Below the pieces are notes generated by a model, which ran no database searches, had not been told where the DNA came from, and saw nothing but the letters and a program-made list of their open reading frames with translations. Below, piece after piece: positions 1 through 13,579 of a stretch of DNA of 64,000 nucleotides. The stretch's first letter is position 1. Each line of letters starts with the position of its first letter. The translations under genes and the position numbers were made by a program. This DNA comes from Acanthosoma haemorrhoidale. Lineage: Eukaryota; Arthropoda; Insecta; Hemiptera; Acanthosomatidae. The DNA is taken from contig OV884015.1 in assembly GCA_930367205.1 (NCBI GenBank), positions 107,262,509 to 107,326,508 of the forward strand, read 5' to 3'.

Positions 1-1362
1 AATAGTCATAAGGTTTTATCACTTACGAAGGATGTATTGCAGAATTATAAAATACATTAATATTAAAAAATGTTATGTTTTATTTCACCTTTTAATATAT
101 TTGTTTAAGTAATAAGTTTATTTTCTTTTAATTGTTAATTATTTTTTAACTAACAAGACAGAAAGTTTATAATTTATTTTTAAATTTAGCATCATCTTTA
201 GCTGCTGTATTGATGTAGTTCAATGAACGTTCACAATTCAGGTTCAACTCATCGTTGATTTTACTAAACCTATTTACATGACATTTTCTGTATCTATATG
301 TGTAACCTAAACAATAAAAGAAGAAAAACAGGATAAGTATTACAAACATAAGTTTCATATTTAAAATGTACAATATATATATTAGTTTCACCCACTATTA
401 TAAAAAAATATATTTTCAAATAATATATAAATAATACAAAACACTTAATGTCTGACCAAGCACAAAAAATTTGTGTGCTTCAAACCACCAGTAAATAACT
501 GGCCCTTATAGGTAGCATGTTCATAGCTGTATGTTGGTATTATAGGGAGTCCTTGGATTAAACTCATTTGTTCTTTCCGGACTGAAAGTTTGAACAGGTC
601 ACAGCGTAGACTCAAAGTCTGCATGAACGGCAAATAGTATTCAAGGCCCTCTTTTTGTCCTTGAACTGTACTTGTTTCCGAAGAGCTTCTAAGCTTGTGG
701 TTCTATTTTTAGTACTTCGCATATCACTAGAGCTTTATCTCAATTTACCTGATACTTAATCGTAGATTTATACAGCGGGAGTAACACCTTTTATGAAAGG
801 CAACCCGATGTTTTCCGATTTCCCACAAGTCCTTGGTGACTTATCCGCTCGTGTGAAATAATTACGTCTTGACATCATTTACCACCTTGAATGTGAATAG
901 CTGTTCTTGTCAAGGTTGAAAAAAATTATGGAGATTTAGTTCTTTTCAAATTTATTGATGTCACCTGTGGGAAATGAAACAGAAGAAATGACATAACTCT
1001 CTTTTCAGCAATAAACCAACATCTTTTTCCAATCTCCCGACCACTTTTATTTTACTATAGCCTGCTGTAAGTCGGGTACAAAAGTCACTGCTTATATTTT
1101 TCTGAATTTTAATGTTCAGCTTCAGAAAAATTGAATTTTAAAGCTGTTGTTAGTATTGAAACCATTTGTTGTACACTCAACTTATGTGTGATTCTAAATG
1201 AATGATCATATGTTTAAAAAAAACTATTACTTCTTACCGGATCAGGCATGATAACTTGTTTGTAATGTTTTTTTTTTTTCTGGGCTGAATTATTAATAAT
1301 TGTTTTTTAACATATTTAAAGTATTTCTGTTGTATTATTTTGTCAATGTAGGTAACAACAGA
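1..1362. other. AT-rich intergenic stretch, no gene seen
   Basis: Only short open frames with low-complexity or biased translations are present, and none shows a recognisable domain or splice context. There are poly-A/T runs but no terminal inverted repeats that I can pair. Confidence 0.5.
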
Positions 1363-1430
1363 TGAAGTACAGCAGCAATCTTGGATGGGTGACCTTGAAT
1401 CAGCTGCTCTGTGTCGGGTGTCGTAACCCA
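1363..1430 (+). pseudogene. 5S rRNA-like fragment (3' half), possibly part of a 5S-derived SINE
   Basis: The stretch around 1381-1394 reads TTGGATGGGTGACC, identical to the highly conserved segment of eukaryotic 5S rRNA that follows the internal promoter. The downstream part (1409-1428, GTGTCGGGTGTCGTAACCC) still resembles the 5S 3' stem. The 5' half of 5S, with box A and the first stem, is not recognisable, so this is not an intact gene. It may be a pseudogene or the head of a SINE3-type element; I saw no clear SINE tail. Confidence 0.4.
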
Positions 1431-4400
1431 TCGGTTATTCTACGTCTAAGTTAGTTAATTTTATTAAATAATTGAATATGACTGTTTTTCTTTTTTGATT
1501 TAAAAAAAAAAAATCTAGTGCTTCGCTACACAAGCCGCTTCTACCTGAAGCCATAAACTATCATGTTAAATGTACTTTCTTAACCCTCAAAATTTTTCTC
1601 AATTTTTTTTTTTATACTTCCCAAATATTAAATCTAAAGACCAACAATCTTGATATTTTAGATATTTCTTTTGCAAAAAATACCTTCATGTGTGGATAAT
1701 ACTTAAAACTTAGTTAATACGGCTTAACCAAAATGGTATCTCGACCAAGTACCCATTATTTAAGATAGTCGAGATTACTTAGTATTCCTTTTTAATAATA
1801 TAAAATGAGCAGGAAGGGTAATATAAAAATTGTAACAAAAAAAAAGTGCTTTACAACATTTATTAAATAATGGTTTTATATATAACAGCAATACAAATGT
1901 TAAAAAAATAAATTTGTAATTTATTATGAAAGTAACACATTAGAAGTATTATAATTATTTTTAAAAAAAATTACCAGTTATTGACAGGATCTTTTCAGAT
2001 TATTATTTCAATAAATTAATTAGCTGAGATTCAATCAGTAGTAAACATTCATTATGACAAAATTAAAAACCCGTAAGTAATCACAACTTTTTTTTTAAAA
2101 ACAGACAATCATATCTAAAAACTAACCGGTATTTTATTTACCGTACGTACCACAAACCAATAAAATATCTTAACTTAAAAAGACGTTCCATTTAAATATA
2201 CAACTTAAATTAACACTTTGTTAATAACAATTTACTTAAGCTAATTATAATAATTAGCCCATTATAATAGTTTGACGGAATAGTTAATAGCACACCCTGA
2301 ACAATTAATATTTAAAATAAGCATTCAAATTTAAACCTCGGTAACTGATTTTGGAGCCACTATTCTGTCATACCTCTATATACATAGAACTAGTACGCAA
2401 CAAATATTGTTTCATACATTCCAGACAATCTCAAATGGTTTTTGATTTGATTTTATAAATAACAAATATGGTATATACTTTAAGGAAGAGGAAGGAACGA
2501 ACAATCCTTCCTGCCATCAAGTTGTTTACCGTATGAGGGTTCTTTCAGACTTTTATTGCGTGTACTAAGAGATGATTTCATTCCCAGATATGAAGAAATG
2601 ACATGAGTATTAGGGTGCTAACCTATAATTAATCGACCCCTTGGTAACATGACCCTCATATATCACGAGCTTGTTGATTTAATTACTTCTATGTAAATAT
2701 CTTGATTAATAATTATTTTCCCATGTCAAAAAAAAAAAAAAAAGTGATAATTTATTAATATATATATATATTCTTCATTCTATTTATATTTATACATATT
2801 CTTTTTAATTTAGAAGAAGAATAATGATATACATTTCAAATGTAAGATTAAAAAATATTTCCTTCGTACAACAAAAACAGACATATTTAGACTAGAGACA
2901 CAATTATAAACTGCACCATTATAACATCACACTTTTATCAAACTAAAAATAAAGATGGATTTATTTTTGGTACTTATGCATTAACCGGTATTTTCTTTCA
3001 ACACTACCAAGATATGTTATGACTATTTTAATTGATTTAAATGGCTTTACATAAATATTAATAATATGAGAAAAAAAATCTATCGATGTCAATGATGTTC
3101 GAGTAATAAACTTTACTATCTGTTTACAGCGACTGTTAAAACGTTAAATAACTGTTTAAAATATTAGTGTTTTTTGTATTTCTATAATTAAATTTACAGC
3201 CTAATATTTTTGCAAAAAAAAAAAATGAAATGCTTATTACTTAATAGTGTTTAATACGGAAACTATCACGTTAGTGCAAAACCTATTTTAAATGTAATTG
3301 ATATTATCTGGATAACTATAATGAAAGGCTCCTCTCATATATTTTTAACTTGGGACAGGAAAAGTGGTAAACTGTTTAAGTCATAATAAAAAATAAAATA
3401 AAACCATGGTCCTAAGTTCAACTTAGTAAGATTTTTTTTTTTTTTAATATAATACGATATTGTTAGTCGGATAATGCATAAGCACCTTAATTTTATACAA
3501 TAATGATGAGAATAACAGGTAAAAAAAATAATGCAATTGAAAATGGCCAACACATCAGTTGATGTCTGAAAAGAATTCTTCAGATTAAGAAAATCAAATA
3601 TACCTAGTTAACTCAGAGGCGTAGTTGGGGGGGGGGGGGGCTTTTTCCCCAAACAAAAAAAAAAGCATACCATACAAGATTTGTAAGTCAACTTGGTCAG
3701 GTATAAAATTTCTTGTTAAATTATAATTTAATCTACAAAAAAAAATTACTGAAAACACCTCTGATATTGACGATTAACAAAATAAATTTCATCATTAGCT
3801 CCTTTTATACAATTACTATTGACAGCGATATAAAAAAAAAATGAGATATTTTAAAAACGAGGTCTTATACAACCTATATTAGTAACAACAATCACCAGGT
3901 AAAAATTATAACATGTTATTTCTAACTAAAACGTCAAAGTACACAAGACTAGTACACATTGTAACATTAAATTGGAGAGACATAAGCAATTAAGCAAATT
4001 TTAAATCAGCTATCTATTTAGTTTTTTATCGATTTAAAAAGTAAAATTACATTCAAGAAAATTTATTTTCTTACCATTACATTGAGAAAAAGAGGCACTT
4101 ACAATATTTATCAAAATATGCTAACCATTGTCGCAGATATAAATTTATTCTAAAATTAATTGTTTGATTTCAGATTATGATTATAAAAAATTACTATGGC
4201 ACTAATGAGATAAGTATAGGTACATTTTTGCTAAAACGAAAATCGGTTATACAATAGAATTCCCATTATCTGGATTAACTCGTGAATTGGAAGATTGTAG
4301 TTTTATTTATGATAGTGTCTGGTTAAGACAATCGTCTAATGTATGAAATAAAAGAAAAGTGGTCACTCGATTTGCATATGTTGTTACAAGTCAAGACGGA

Positions 4401-5086
4401 AGATTTTCACAATATGTACTACACATACTGGGAGGCTGATTTCCTGGATTGTGTGAGAAAGCTTTAGTTTTTAACAAGTAGAAAAAATAAAATGTGAATG
4501 CCTTTTAAGTAAGATTTTTTTGTATTTAAGAACTGAGGTAACAAACAAACAGGAAGTTAATCATATATGAAAGAAGAGGAATCATGATACTACACGATAC
4601 CCTGCCGAATATGGACCTCGGATGTCCAGTTGTCTTGAGGTCCTTCGCACTGGTCTAGAATATCACTGAGCCGGAGGAAATTGTTCATCAGCGGCTAAGG
4701 AAACCACCACGTTTCATAACAATGAGTGGGTATCGGCAGAAGAAGAAAGAACCTTTAATCAATCGAGATAATAGGAACTGTACTGTATGTCATACGAGGA
4801 AAGAGATAATAAACTAAGACTCAGCTCTTTCATTATTAACGCTTATGGTATGGTAACAAAAATTGCCTTTCCCGATTAATAAAAACAAAAAAAACCAATG
4901 GGATGCATTGCAAGATCATTTTTAATAAATAAAATAAAAAATAATTGCCAAGTTGTGCATTTACATAAATGCTAAAAATATCCATGATAATTAATTGCGC
5001 TATGCACCATTGATAACTGATTTTTAAAACCTTTTGCAGATAAATAAAGATGATATAAAAAAAGCTCCTAGTTTAAAAAATAGTTT
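1431..5086. other. AT-rich intergenic DNA downstream of the MsrB gene, no gene seen
   Basis: The stretch consists of poly-A/T tracts, a short AT dinucleotide run near 2760 and a 14-base G run near 3627-3640. Open frames here are short and unconvincing. The 3' UTR of the minus-strand MsrB gene should occupy the right edge, but no strong AATAAA signal was found close to the stop codon. Confidence 0.45.
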
Positions 5087-8000
5087 TTATGTGGATTTTC
5101 CATCCGTTTGCGGTGGTGAGAAGCTGATGGAAGCGCTGTTGATGCAGTACCTTTTCCCTGTTGGTTTGGGCCCGTCTTCGAAGACGTGGCCTAAGTGAGC
5201 GCTGCATCTCGAGCACTGCACTTCAGTCCGAATCCGACCTGGGTTTGCGATCAATAACAGTAGGTTCCCTCCAACTTATGAATGAGAGACATGGTGGAAG
5301 AGAGAGAGAGAGAGAATTGAGGATATAAGGTTAAAGAAAATAAGACAGGAGGCAAGCAGGGAAAGGGAGGACGGGACAAAGAGAAAATCCCATATTAGCG
5401 TGTATACACAAACCCTTGGGACAGAAAGAGGTTGAAAACTCAAAAAACTTATATGCAAAAACACTAGGTACCAAAACCAAATATAGAATAAAAATCTTAA
5501 TCAGAACATACTTTCAATATAATAATTTGCTGATAAAACTTATTTATCCGGAAGGTTATGTTACAAACTAGACCAATGGCCATGGATTTTAAAATTTGAA
5601 ATAAATTAGTTTATAACTTTTGTACATTACTTCTGGAGGATAGGATTATTTTATTTCTCCTACGTAATTCTTTGCAATATTTACTTTTCATTTTACATTT
5701 CTGTCAAAAAATCAGATTTGTTATCAATCTTGCAAGGAAAGAATTTCATCCAAAAGTTTATTAAATGCAGTAACGTATCACACATAACATGAGCTAGGTG
5801 ACATCAGCCATTCCAACATAACCTTCCAAGGCGACTATAACTTATAAATAAATACCTTTATTTAATAAATTATAGGCACTAATAGCAATAAAAAATATTT
5901 TTATTTGATTAACTTCAGTATGTAAACGTTGAAGAGGAACTCTATACCTAAATAAACATTCGTTTTGATACCTAGAGGACGTAAAACATTATTAGCCCAT
6001 CACCAAAATTTCATCAGAGTCTCAAAATAAAACATTTGTATTAGCAATGTTCTTATTTTTCAATTGTATATTAGTTTAATATATAAAATTCAATGCTAAT
6101 TTTATAATTTATATAGCCAATAAAATAAGCAAGCAACATTAGCATGAAAAGAGTAAATTAAACTGAAAATATTTATTAATGTCTATCGCTAAGTATCCAA
6201 TTTGATAACAAAATACAAATGATTTTATTTAAAAAAAAAAAAAAAAATTAATAAAGGGAACAATACTTAAGAAACGTTTGTAACTTTCATGAATTATTTT
6301 AATTTTAGTTCAAAAATCAAATAATACTTTTATTCTAATTCACTTATTTGGTTATTTATGATTGGATAAGACTCTGATTACATTTATTATATCACTTAAT
6401 AATTGAATATGTTGAAATTGTTAACAGAATACGCAATCATGCATTCGAGGAAAAACAAACAAAGAAAAAAAAAAGGTTATTTTTCTATTATTCAAACCAA
6501 ACAGGTAAAAATGGATTAGAAAGAAAGCAAATTGTAGAACAGTCCAAAATGAGGGACGAAAAAGGGAGGAAAGGTTTAAAGAGAGAAAGGATCAGTAATA
6601 ACAGGATAATCGGGGAAGTGAATTATTTAAACTAACTTTACAAGCAAATAAAAATAACAAGGTGTCAAAAAAAAAAAATATTTACTGCAATGATATTTTG
6701 GTACTAGTTGACGATAGGGGCCCCTCTTCATTTTTATTGTTTTATGGTACCGGTATTGTACATGGTATTGTATCATTCTCACCGGGGACTTAAAATGCTT
6801 TATTCCTCTACCACAGGCAGCTTTATTGTCTGTCTATTTTATCCATAATCTTCTCGTTAAAAAGTATTGTTCATCAAATAAAGGACAGATGACACATTTG
6901 AACAAATTTAAATTTTGCTTCGAAATGCATTAATGAATATTTAGTTCCAATATACACACATTTCTAATTACTACTCTTTTATTGTGCACATTAGGTGTCA
7001 CTGACATTTGCTAATGTTAGATGGGTATAGGAGCCCCTATAATGAACAAATTACTTATATTCATATCTGTTCATTTTTATTTTAAATAAATGAAATTTCA
7101 AATATAAAATAGTGTTTAGATATTTAGTATTTCTCTTTAAATTCGGTATAGAAGGTTCACACTGGTCAAGATGGGACCACTGGCAACCAGAAGACATCAA
7201 ACAATCTTATCTATTTAACAATTATAACTCATTATTAAACAAGATAAATGACAAATGAACTGAATGTCATACAGGTTATTATTTTTTATCAATAATAATT
7301 GTGAATTTGGAAAGAAGGAAGATACAGGCCATATTGGCTTAAGGGAAATATCTAAATAAAGGCAGAAGGCAGAGGGGATCTGTGAGATGCATTTTCGGAT
7401 ACTATCACATTAATTTATGATATTTCCACTGTAATCAAGAAATATATTAGCGCAACTTGTTCAAAATCTGATAACCAGCTGCGACGTACAGTTTATGGTG
7501 GAGGAAGCTGTTAAGAAATTTATAATGGTAAATACTCATATCGACAGATTCTGATAACTACAGGATTCCCAATAAATGAGAAAGTAACATAGAACCCATT
7601 ATTATAAACGGTAATTGACAACTGAGTGAATGCTTCAATAAGCATATTAATTTATTATGGAAATTGTGATCTTCCTTTTAGCTACAATAGTTTCAAAGTT
7701 CCTTTGCAAGCGCCCCAACCCCACCTTGCCTTGCCTTGTTGTTGGAATGCAAATCTGTTTACTTTTTATCTTCTGTGATGACTTGAATAAATAAAAATAC
7801 AATAATGAATGAACCAAACACCACAAAAATCCAGATCATTCATTATAAATTATGATATGAAAATTGTTTTTAGCCGGTATTTTTTTTTTTTTTTTTAACA
7901 CCTAGTCTAAAAATGTAATAATATTGCTAATGTGTGTTATGACACAAGATAAAAATTATCAATAGATTGCACACAAAAAAGATTGGTATAGATAACAGGT

Positions 8001-10776
8001 CATAAAATATACAAGGTTCACTCTACATAATTCTATATACACTCCCTTCAAAAAACAAAAAAATCACAACACCTATAAATCTTGAGATTTTTAGTTTCGG
8101 AGCCTAACCCATGTTTTATTTTATTTATAGTAATAGGATTTGTTGCATGAGAGACATTATGGATTATTTATAACATTGTTACTCACTATTTGTTAACAAA
8201 CGAAAGATTAAATGTTTTGCTTGGTTGATTTCAATTCTCCTTTCATTTTTTTTATCTTTTGTTTGCCCTATATGTCAATTTCACTCTTACCTCTTTATTC
8301 TGTGTTTTATTTTTGTGATAATGAGTTGTTTAAGCCGCTATGATTCACTAAGAATAATTACTCTACATGAAGAAGGAATATCTTTGCGTAACACCGCTAA
8401 TCAGCTTGGTTTTTATTTTTGTACATTTTCAAGGGCCATGAAAAGGTGCAGAGAGACTGGGAGTCACTCAAGACCACCAACATCAGGACGTGCAAAAGTC
8501 ACTGATCCCATTGATGACCGCTTTAATAAAATTTAAGCACTTAAAAAAAGAAATTCAACAGCTTCTGGGATTAGAAACTTGGTTGCTGGACTTCGGGAGA
8601 TAACAATGTCAGACTCATTTGTTGTTGTTTTTATTTTTGCAAAGAAATTTTTTTATTTCAATTAAACATATATTTAATTTTAATAGTTAGTTTAATAAAA
8701 TTGTTTATTTTGAATTTAAGAGCCTTTTTGTAAATGTGAAACCAGCTGTTCTCGTGAAATTCAAAAATTTCTAGGTGTCGCGATTTTTTTGGACGGTGAG
8801 TTTATTTCTTCCATACTATCAGTTTTACAATTCGGGTTTATCCTTTACGGGATCCCCTGCTAGAAACCATATAGAATATGACCTGACATAAACTTTTCAG
8901 CATATAAAGCTCCACTATAAAACCATACCATCATGCTATCAATCATAACCAACTGACAGATACAACAATAAATGTAAGCTTCATTACATTGAAATATAAG
9001 ATTCTCGACTAAGATTTAAAAAGAACATTATAATTAAACTGCTTTCAGAATTTTGATAATTAACATTAATGACAAACGTTCAGAAATATACTATTATGGA
9101 GAGCTCCAAGGTAATAGCTCTGTAAAAGCAAATCGAACTAGATGAAGGAATTTCATGGAGATTCAGCAACCATGTCGCTAGCTGCTAATTGAGAACAAAA
9201 CCTCTACAACAAGAAACAGTGAGCCAATATTTACAATTACTATGGAGGAGGTTATTCAGGGATCAGGTGAGCCTGTAATGGTAATTCAACACAATTGTCA
9301 TGCCCTTCAGAGGAATGAATATACACATAGTCATTCAATTTGGAATAAAATCAGTTTTCAACAACTAACAGATCATTACACTAATACAAATTTAACAATA
9401 ACTCAATATATTTCAGTTTCATGGGTTACCTACAGCGGTACAGATGGGCTAATTTATAATGAACTGTTTTCTGCTTTTAGACGGCTTACAGGAACATGCA
9501 GGATTTGTGAGAAAAATTTAATTTATCAAATATTAGATAATATACTTCACATCTTAATATAAGATACAATATTTATAGTCACAAAGAATGTTTTAGAAAC
9601 AAGGAAAGTAATAATAATTACCTAACTAATACAAGCAAACATCATGATGATTCACAAAAGTAGAATTAATCCTTTCATCATCGAAAATAGGTAAACAATG
9701 CTGGGTCTTGTGCTGCAGAGTTCACTTAGATCGTAATGTAACACCCAAGGAGATGCTACAGTGAACTAGCACCATTTTATATTAGTGGACTATTTTTATC
9801 TTAATATTCTCAAAAAATAACTTCTTACCACATATAACTTCACCAACAATAAAAAAAAATAGATTCCCAACATTAGCTTCACATAGTCCATCATATTTAG
9901 AATTCGAGCAAGAAAATTACATAAGAAACAATGAAAATCCACTATTCAATTTGAAAAATCTAAACAACTTGACAACTCTTCGAAAACATTTAGACCAAGA
10001 TTAGTTCCACAATAAGTATTAATTAGAGATAACACTCATTGAGTCTGCACAACATACAAAAAATACAGAATTGGAAAAAAATTACGTGAGGAATCTCTTA
10101 CCTCCAGAAGTATCTGGTAATAATTTAATGCGACCTTTGTCTAAAACGTCATTAAATGCTGGCCATCCACAGCCAGAATCATATTTGGTATTAGAAGAGA
10201 AAAGATATTGGTTACAGACGATACAGCTGTAGGTGCCTTCATCGAATTTCTTATCGAATATGCCAGTGAATGGTCTGCAATACAAATAAATAATATCATC
10301 AATCAAATATAAGCAATATCTATTTTACTTTAATAGTGACACATCCAGCAGTTAGGGATAAACTAGTCAGTAAAGGCTTACGTAGCATGTCACTAATTTT
10401 TATATCTTTGACCAATAATTATAAAATTCACACCGGAGGATAAAAAAAAAAATCACAACCGAGGTTTGAACCAAACTATATAACTAAATCTAAATAATTG
10501 ATTCACTTACCTTTCGGTACCTTTTTCTTGAGTAACATGATACTGTAACGGTGTCAATTTCTTAGATATTTCTTCTTTAGTCGGAACATGCTGTTCACTG
10601 CTCTCCATTTTACAAAAGCTCCTTTTAGCAATAGAGGTAAATGAATTGGAAGAGTAAAAATTGTGCTGACTAATGGAATTTATTTCTGTCACAGGGCCCC
10701 TCTTAATTCTATGGATAGCTTTCAGATTAAAGCATGAATGGTTGAATATCCTGGTTACACAACGCAGAGGGGACAT
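5087..10776 (-). CDS. MsrB: methionine-R-sulfoxide reductase B (SelR-type), 3 exons
   Basis: MsrB repairs methionine-R-sulfoxide in proteins, using thioredoxin-type reductants. Exons on the minus strand are 10511-10776, 10102-10274 and 5087-5274 (stop TAA at 5087-5089); donors are ag|gtaagt and ag|gtaaga, acceptors gcag| and taag|, and the phases join without a break. The protein has 208 residues from the first Met, or 152 from Met57 (10606-10608), which is close to the usual size of insect SelR. Zinc-binding pairs are visible as CIVC (exon 2) and CSRC (exon 3). GCGWPAF is in exon 2, and [20 protein letters not shown] with the catalytic Cys is in exon 3, so this is a cysteine form, not a selenoprotein. 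The first 56 residues are rich in R, K and S with few acidic residues, which suggests an optional mitochondrial leader. Intron 2 is 4.8 kb and contains a Tc1-like relic. No disabling change was seen. Confidence 0.93.
8040..8802 (+). mobile_element. Tc1-like DNA transposon relic inside MsrB intron 2
   Basis: Imperfect terminal inverted repeats bound this 763-bp element: the left end begins CACTCCCTTCAAAAAAC and continues to a shared ATCACAACACCT, and the right end, read on the minus strand, has AACTCACCGTCC and ATCGCGACACCTAGAAA. TA dinucleotides flank both ends (8038-8039 and 8803-8804), as expected for Tc1/mariner target duplication. Inside, an open frame from 8321 encodes a Tc1-type N-terminal helix-turn-helix ([16 protein letters not shown]) and then stops at 8534-8536. 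No DDE catalytic domain follows, so the copy is internally deleted and non-autonomous. Confidence 0.75.
8321..8536 (+). pseudogene. truncated Tc1-like transposase N-terminus
   Basis: The frame starting [18 protein letters not shown] matches the paired-like DNA-binding start of Tc1 transposases, with a second basic helix around [10 protein letters not shown] and a GR-rich linker (PPTSGRAKV). It ends after about 71 residues, before any of the DDE catalytic residues. An upstream hydrophobic extension in the same frame (from 8225) looks like chance. It lies within the inverted-repeat-bounded relic and is not expected to be functional. Confidence 0.65.
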
Positions 10777-11109
10777 TCAGCAGGCTGGAAGAATTAAGTA
10801 CAGATTAATTGAGGTTACTGTCACTGAGTTAACAAAATTATTGGGTCAGACAGTTCGAGATACCTACCTAGCACTTGACTATAAATAGTCAACTGTCCAG
10901 CTGATAACCTATTTACAGTTCAGACAAGTTATCTAATCTATCGACAACTGGAGCGACCAGAAGTAGCAGAAGGGAAACATGTCTCAGGCCACCAGCATCT
11001 CTTACTAGTGATGTCATGAGATACCTTCAACAATCAAAAATACATCAGGAATGATTAAATGAAATATTAAAAAGAGTTGGTGGACTCTATATTGTTATTG
11101 TCTTATTAT
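10777..11109. other. short gene-free stretch upstream of MsrB
   Basis: This holds the presumed promoter and 5' UTR of the minus-strand MsrB gene. No TATA box or initiator is distinct. A plus-strand frame (10673-10888) overlaps MsrB exon 1 in the opposite sense and is judged a shadow. Confidence 0.4.
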
Positions 11110-11462
11110 TTCAATCCCACCTCTCAATAAAAAATACATTACTAATCTACAAAGTTATACTTAAGCCAGTCTGGACATACGGATGGGGGACAGCAAAAAA
11201 GTCGAACATCAAGCGTATCCAATCCTTTCAATCAAAAGTCCTGAGAACAATAGTAAATGCCCCTTATTACGTCAGAAACAAAACCCTTCATAACGATCTT
11301 AATATACCTTACATTCTTGAACTCATTCCTTCCAAGTTCATGAAATTCCATAGTAGCCTATCCAACCACCCTAATTCCCTAGCACAGTCATTGCACTGCA
11401 CCACTCATCCCTATAATCCTCCTCGGAGACTGAAACGGCAGTGTCCTCGTGACCTGCTATAA
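11110..11462 (+). pseudogene. jockey-type non-LTR retrotransposon, C-terminal end of reverse transcriptase ORF
   Basis: The frame reads through the typical C-terminal tail of jockey-clade ORF2: ILKPVWTYGWGTAKKSNIKR, then IQSFQSKVLRTIVNAPYYV, KTLHNDLNIPYI, and a terminal RRLKRQCPRDLL followed by TAA at 11460-11462. The catalytic part of the reverse transcriptase is absent, so this is a 5'-truncated copy. The segment THPYNPP near the end is notable because the right edge of the 60-bp minisatellite at 38.1 kb carries the same peptide and nearly the same DNA. Confidence 0.82.
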
Positions 11463-11784
11463 ATGCGTGACAGTGGGAGTCCTGACAATGGCCAGTTTCT
11501 CCAATCATGTCCTGAGCGTCTGTTGCTCTCGCACTCTTTGTCAGTCTCCTCTGGCTCGTGTCCGGTGACGCGGCTGACGGAGGAGCGTTGGGGATTTCCC
11601 AAGGCTCCGCTTCCTCTTTCGCATGCGAGGGAGCTGACAACCATGTGGATTTGGGAGGGCTCTGGGATGTTTGTAAGTACTGTACGAATGAGCAAGTGAA
11701 TAATGAATTGTAAATATGGCATGACTGAGAACATTAATTATTGCCTAATAAGGCAGACTGTAATTTTATCATAATATTTCTTCA

Positions 11785-12154
11785 GGTCTTTGATCTGCTA
11801 CGTTGGATGAATTTATTCAACGTAGACAATTCTTTGATTCGTTGCAATACATGACGAACGCGGTATTTAGTACGATACGTTCCCCTATCGATGACAGAAC
11901 GCAGTCGAGGCAGGAACATTTTAGTATTTAAGTTTCCCATTTTTGTAAACCGAAGGTGAGCCCCATCACCTAGTCCAGTATATTGATTTTTGTAATTTTA
12001 ACCATAAAAAGAAATTTTTTTTTTGTAATACTACCCTCCTTACAATGCATCATATGCAGTAATGCAGAAGATGGAGCATATTACCAATGTATAATTCTTA
12101 TGGTTCATAATTTGTTAAAAATGTTTTAAATAAAGGGGTTGAGGAAAAAAAAAA
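11785..12154 (+). mobile_element. non-LTR retrotransposon 3' end (family with 3' UTR hairpins), copy 1
   Basis: The segment is similar to 21316-21670 and to minus-strand copies near 48-50 kb. It begins with the end of a reverse-transcriptase-type ORF (DEFIQRRQFFDSLQYM in one frame) and runs through GGTGAGCCCCATCACC (from 11956) and a second box starting CTCCTT then ATGCAT (near 12035-12075). It ends in AAATAAAGGGGTTG and a 10-base A run at about 12145-12154. The A tail and 5' truncation are typical of target-primed reverse transcription. Confidence 0.75.
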
Positions 12155-13559
12155 TGATATTCTTATTAACTGACGTGATAACCCATAAAGGTAGTTGCAG
12201 TTAATAACAAGTGCACAGAGTCACTCATCAAGTAAATATTGACAGCTCTTTGTCAAAGCCAAAAATCTCCAGTTTTCGGTGAAATAGGTTGAAATCTATA
12301 AGAAGAAATGGTCTCAAAATGCTGGAAGAATTTAGAAATCGAAGATTGTAATGAATTGGACATGTCTTCTGGAGGATTGTTTTTCAACTGAAGATCCCCG
12401 ACTAGAGAACCCTGAAGGTCCTCGTCACAAACTAGACGTTACAATCCACCGTGCTATTAACTGGCAGACCATCGCAAGAGACTTAACAAGGTGTTGGAGA
12501 ATCGTCAAGACAAAACCAAGTCAGGCTCGGGTCTGCTGCCTATCAGAAGAATTGTGAGCGCTGTTTGCTTCTCACATAAACTTCGTGAAGTGACTAGAGT
12601 GTTAGACTTCATAATAAAAAATTAACTTTTTTTTTTTTGTATAAGTGCTTTAAGTGCCACTAGTAAAGTGGTTTTTAAAAAATGTAGTAGCTGGTCTTGA
12701 AACTGAAATCTGTCCCACTTTTGTTATAAAAATTAAAAATGCTTGGATTTTACAAACGGAGCTTATTAAAATTTAAGATACGGATCTCTTCCGTAGATTG
12801 ATAACAAACTAACTGTTGTAGTGGAAATCAGAAATTCGTACCATTCGAAGGTGTAGTGTATACTTCTTGGTAGAAGTAGGTTAATTTGGAATAAAGAATT
12901 GAGCTGTTATTTTCGAAATTGTTTAGTCTAAAAAGTCATTTTAAAAAAAATGATATTTTAGTAATATATAGACATCTTCTCTCCATATTTATAATCATAC
13001 ATTCAATGGAGTATGTTTTTCTCATAAAATTAACAAAAGAATTTTAAACTTTGCTAATAATTTTAAATTAACTCAAATGCAAACCCTTAAATATCTTGAT
13101 ACATGAAAAAATGGACTTATACCACTTTCAAAAATAACAGCTCAGTTGTAAAGCGAATTCTTTGAAGGGAGCGTATAGTTATATTATCTTTAATTAATAT
13201 CTTTTTTCTTATAATACCACGTATTTTTATGAAATTTCTTTCGAGTGCTTTGTTAATTGCCCCTTTTTTAAAATAAGAGCGTAAATACACACATCCAAGT
13301 CTAAAAAATCTGATATAGTTTGTTTGTTTGCTACTGCGGTCAAATATTTTCTCTTTGTATTCAGGTTGTTATATTTATACATGTTGATTATTGTTCATAG
13401 TTTAAAAAAAATTAATAACTCTATTAAAAACTACAATAATATAATTTATTTATTTTTTTATTAATAATATAGCCTAAAGTAAGCAAATTTTTAAATTTAT
13501 AATCGTTTGTATAGCTACTGTAAGTACTTATCATATTTGGTCACCATTGATTTCGAAGG
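12155..13559. other. gene-free stretch upstream of RpL8
   Basis: AT-rich DNA with one 68-codon open frame (12351-12557) that has no convincing homology and no splice context. The RpL8 promoter should lie at the right edge. No transposon ends were identified. Confidence 0.4.
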
Positions 13560-13579
13560 CCGCGTTGGGGTGAAACCGT

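Noticed and set aside
10673..10888. Plus-strand gene over MsrB exon 1
   Set aside because: It is antisense to a conserved exon and has no domain.
11110..12154. A single retroelement covering both the jockey ORF end and the 3' UTR family
   Set aside because: The ORF ends at 11462, and the downstream piece carries the end of a different reverse-transcriptase type (DEFIQ ... DSLQY) also seen at 21.3 kb, so two elements are more likely.
12351..12557. 68-codon frame as a gene
   Set aside because: No recognised family, no splice sites and no similarity to neighbours; could be an old retroelement but not demonstrable.
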